From contig NC_072897.1 of the NCBI RefSeq assembly GCF_027943255.1, forward strand, positions 58,056,406 through 58,120,405: 64,000 bases of DNA, written 5' to 3'. Below, piece by piece: positions 61,335 through 64,000 of this stretch (position 1 is its first letter; the number at the start of each line of letters is the position of its first letter). The DNA comes from Anastrepha obliqua. Its lineage: Eukaryota > Arthropoda > Insecta > Diptera > Tephritidae. A program made the translations under genes and the position numbers. The notes beneath the pieces are model-generated. The model ran no database searches and was not told where the DNA came from. It saw only the letters and a program-made list of their open reading frames with translations.

Positions 61335-64000
61335 GTTTTATATATATAATAAAATATTACAGTTTTCCTATAAAAAATAGAAAACAGTCCTCCCTTACAA
61401 ATATGTAAAGACTGCTATTCAACATAAAGCTTCTTCGTTGTAAGGGAATATCTTATTTAGGGGAGTTCATTCACCCATTCTTTAGAAAGAACATACGGAA
61501 TACGGGGCTGTCGTAAGACCTCACATCTAATACTTTTTACTTGAATTTAAATATAATCATTTATGATAGTCATATCTAGTAAATAATAATAAACACTGAC
61601 TCACCAAGAGCGTTACTCTGTTACTAAAGCGATTCCATACAAGGTTATAGCAGTAGAACCAACACAAAATTTACATGTACCTTGTGTTTGCAATTTGATG
61701 ATTTGAATGTCAAAACCTCACACAGAATCTAAAGAAACAAACGAAAAAGAAAACAAAACCAGATTTCTTGTACACTGAAGCCATCAAATCGCAAGAAAAG
61801 GAAAGCAAATCAGCTATTATCTGATTACTGATATAAATTCGCCTTGTATGCAATGCGGTGCGAATTTGAAAATATGATATTATACTTTAATTCACAAAAT
61901 TCGCACATTTTAATTTATAAGTTAGACTTGGTTGATCCTCTAGGTCGCACATAGACCAGAAATTCATCCATAGTGCTAACAAGTGTTAGTATGGAGAGTA
62001 TATATATTTTCTTTAATTCTGTTTGGATAATTTAATTAGGCTGCTAATTTTTTGATCTGCCTCATTTTCTAATGCTAAAAATGATGCAGAACCTATGCAG
62101 TTTATTCTGTCAAAACAGTGCTGGGTAGTGGCAGAGTAGGTATTCCAGAGTTCCTCTCGCGTTTACTTCGTTACATAATGTGCTAACTACTGGCAGATTA
62201 GCGTCTGCTTTTGCAAGAATATCCACCTTCTCGTTTCCTTCAATTCCCTTATGTCCTGGAACCCAGTAGATGGTGGCTTGTTTCTCAGTTCCTAGCTCAT
62301 GCATCCTGTTCCGAAATTGTCATACGCATTGTGAGATTGTCATAGCAGCTGCTATTGCCTTAATGGCTGCTTGGCTGTTAATGTAAAAGTGTATTTGAGA
62401 ATTCCGAGGAGTGTTCTCTACAGCTAAGTCTGCTGCTTTCGTTATCGCGTAGATCTCAGATTGGAACACACTGCAGTAGTCCGGTAATTTGCATATCTTT
62501 CTGAGCAGAATACCGCGGCTCCAACACCCTCTTCCATTTTGGAACCGTCTGTATATATGTTAAAAGGGTGGTGCGTTGAAAGTTGTCACTTCCGCCATCC
62601 GTCCTTTGCTAATACTACCTTAGGTTCTCTGTTGAAATTAGCTTGAGAAATACCGTAGTCTGAGTTAGCATTTAAACCTGTGACTATTTGGCTGTAGCCA
62701 TAAGACCTTTGAGCTAGTTGTACTGTTGTCAACAGTCAATGCAAACTTCTTTACAGAACTTTTTGCTACTAAGTCTATTGGGCGAAGGTCAAGTATCTTG
62801 TCGAGTGCTGCTGTAGGAGTGCTGTGCATTGCACAGCTCAGCAACTCTTTGTACTTTGCCCAATTTGTTAGCGTACGTCTTCGTACTTAAACTTGTCCAC
62901 CATACTAAAATAAGATAGAGCATTATTGGTCTTACTACCGCCGAGTAAATCCAATGTGAAAGTCGTGGAGATAAGCCCATGTCCCCATGTCTACAAGTCC
63001 GTCTTCTCAGGACTTACTTTTAGTCCCGCTTCCCACTTACTGATTTCCCTAAGTGCGCCTTCAAGAACTTGACTCATGGTGTTTAGACATCTTCCTGAGA
63101 TGATGATGGCCAGGTCATCTGCATACGCAGTTAACTTTCGTCCTCCATTTCTCATTTTAAATAAGATCCTGTTTACTACCAGATTTCACTTTAGAGGGGA
63201 AAGTACACTTCTTTGTAGTGTGCCTCTATTAGCTTTTCGATACATGACCAAAGAGCCCCATTCTATTACCACTGTGCCTCCTTCGAAACATTGTTAAAAG
63301 ATCCAGATATGTCAAGAAAGAATCGTGTATTCACTGTAACTCGTTTCCCTTTCTATCTGCAATGGAGCTTTATGTAGAGTCTCTTGAGAGTCTCCAATTT
63401 TTCGGAACATAGTTAAATTTCAAACAGTATTTAAACATGACTTCAAACCAAGGTATCAGGGATGCAAGAGCGCTAGAAATATGCCATCCGGGCCTGGTGA
63501 CTTAAAAAGGTAAAACGATTTTAGTGCCCATTAAAATCTAGATGTCATAATGAGGCCCTCTCAAACTTCGTTGTTCCCGTCTGCTTCCGCGGGAAATGTG
63601 GCGTCTGTGATCACCGTACATCCAAGAAAGTGGGTTTCAGTGAGAGCCTCAATCGTTTACTTTCCCTCCTTCGCCCACTTGCCTATATCTTTCGGGATCA
63701 ATGTTGGAATAATAGGGGATTTGGTGAAAATTTTCTGAAGTCTTGATGCTTCCGAAATTCTGTCCAAGTTGCCGCGGAAGTCTCGCAAAGAGCTACCAAA
63801 AGTGCGGCGGAGCTAAACGCCTTTGGAACGAGCCGTGGACGAGTTGCTCCAACAGCAATAAACAGTCAATACTACAGGCTTATCATTAGGACTAAATATG
63901 GAAAGTGAAAAAGAAAAATACCCGGAAGAGCCCCTGGTAGGGAATTTACAACAATATATAGGTTTAACACCATCATCATAAAATTCCCGGCCTAGAATAA
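61335..64000. repeat. Duplicated segment, copy 2 (with 54841-57026)
   Basis: Collinear with copy 1, with very few substitutions. It contains about 417 bp (61690-62100) and about 62 bp absent from copy 1. It runs off the window end. Confidence 0.9.
61690..63530 (-). pseudogene. I-group LINE RT/RNase H with 3' end (duplicate copy 2)
   Basis: The same LINE as 55199-56480 but more complete. RT upstream text with a PGPDGI-like start (near 63480-63510, GGCCCGGATGG in minus spelling) remains. RT end and RNase H (TEKQATIYWVPGHKGIEGNE, 62304-62200) are followed by YLLCHYPALF and, after a stop, by CIGSASFLALENEADQKISS then LIKLSKQN (about 62020-62100), the expected C-terminal end of such ORF2 proteins, and then a 3' untranslated region to about 61690. 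It shows that copy 1 lost this part by deletion. Confidence 0.7.

Overview
This looks like a transposon-dense, gene-poor stretch of an insect nuclear genome, most likely a higher dipteran and probably a tephritid fruit fly. The grounds are the dipteran style of the elements (piggyBac, DUF4817-type mariner, gypsy/errantivirus-like and CsRn1-like LTR elements, RTE- and LOA/I-like LINEs) and a nuclear copy of mitochondrial ND4 that reads with the invertebrate mitochondrial code. The species guess comes from recalled similarity, not a search. I found no ordinary host gene, no functional tRNA or rRNA gene and no CRISPR array. Nearly every long reading frame belongs to a mobile element, most are broken, and many elements sit inside one another.

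Layout. 0-10 kb: two decayed RTE-like LINE copies (minus), a Helitron reduced to its two ends (1030-2257), an old ND4 NUMT (about 2500-2880), a TTAA-flanked MITE (5787-6472), and the 5' end of an I-group LINE (8387-9642). 10-18 kb: tRNA-derived SINEs, a foldback repeat, a decayed mariner, and an I-group LINE (minus) split by a plus-strand RTE-like element. 18-21 kb: a piggyBac element with both TIRs, TTAA duplications and a recognisable intron. 21-24.3 kb: an I-group/LOA-like LINE. 25-26 kb: a Myb/SANT-like fragment.

26.5-36.3 kb holds the most unusual object. It is a broken minus-strand gene with a C-x2-C start, a conserved middle region, a PIN/5'-nuclease-like domain and a terminal Cys-rich CXC-like motif. 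It is bracketed by a 31-bp inverted repeat (30/31 identical) and interrupted by a mariner (TA duplication) and a CsRn1-like LTR retrotransposon. I know this protein type only as an unnamed multicopy invertebrate family. The inverted repeats suggest it may itself be mobile.

36.4-41 kb: inverted-repeat elements, a Tc1 fragment and a four-copy repeat module. 41.2-53.7 kb: a Ty3/gypsy element with a SAP-type motif at the Gag N-terminus, split by a 7.0-kb errantivirus-like element that has lost its reverse transcriptase but has almost identical LTRs, and split again inside RT by a Harbinger-like MITE with a 3-bp duplication. 54-64 kb: a mariner remnant, a roughly 2.2-2.7-kb LINE-containing segment present twice about 6.5 kb apart in direct orientation, SINEs, a long-TIR Tc1 element that is open except for two stop codons, and the 5' LTR and gag start of a second CsRn1-like element.

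The mobile proteins act as separate systems: DDE/D transposases (piggyBac, mariner, Tc1), target-primed reverse transcription (LINEs and the SINEs they mobilise), LTR retrotransposition with tRNA-Trp-like or tRNA-Lys-like primer sites, and Helitron Rep/helicase. Nesting gives a relative order: the PIN/CXC element and the SAP-Gag element are older hosts. The mariner, CsRn1-like, errantivirus-like, Harbinger-like and RTE-like insertions are younger.
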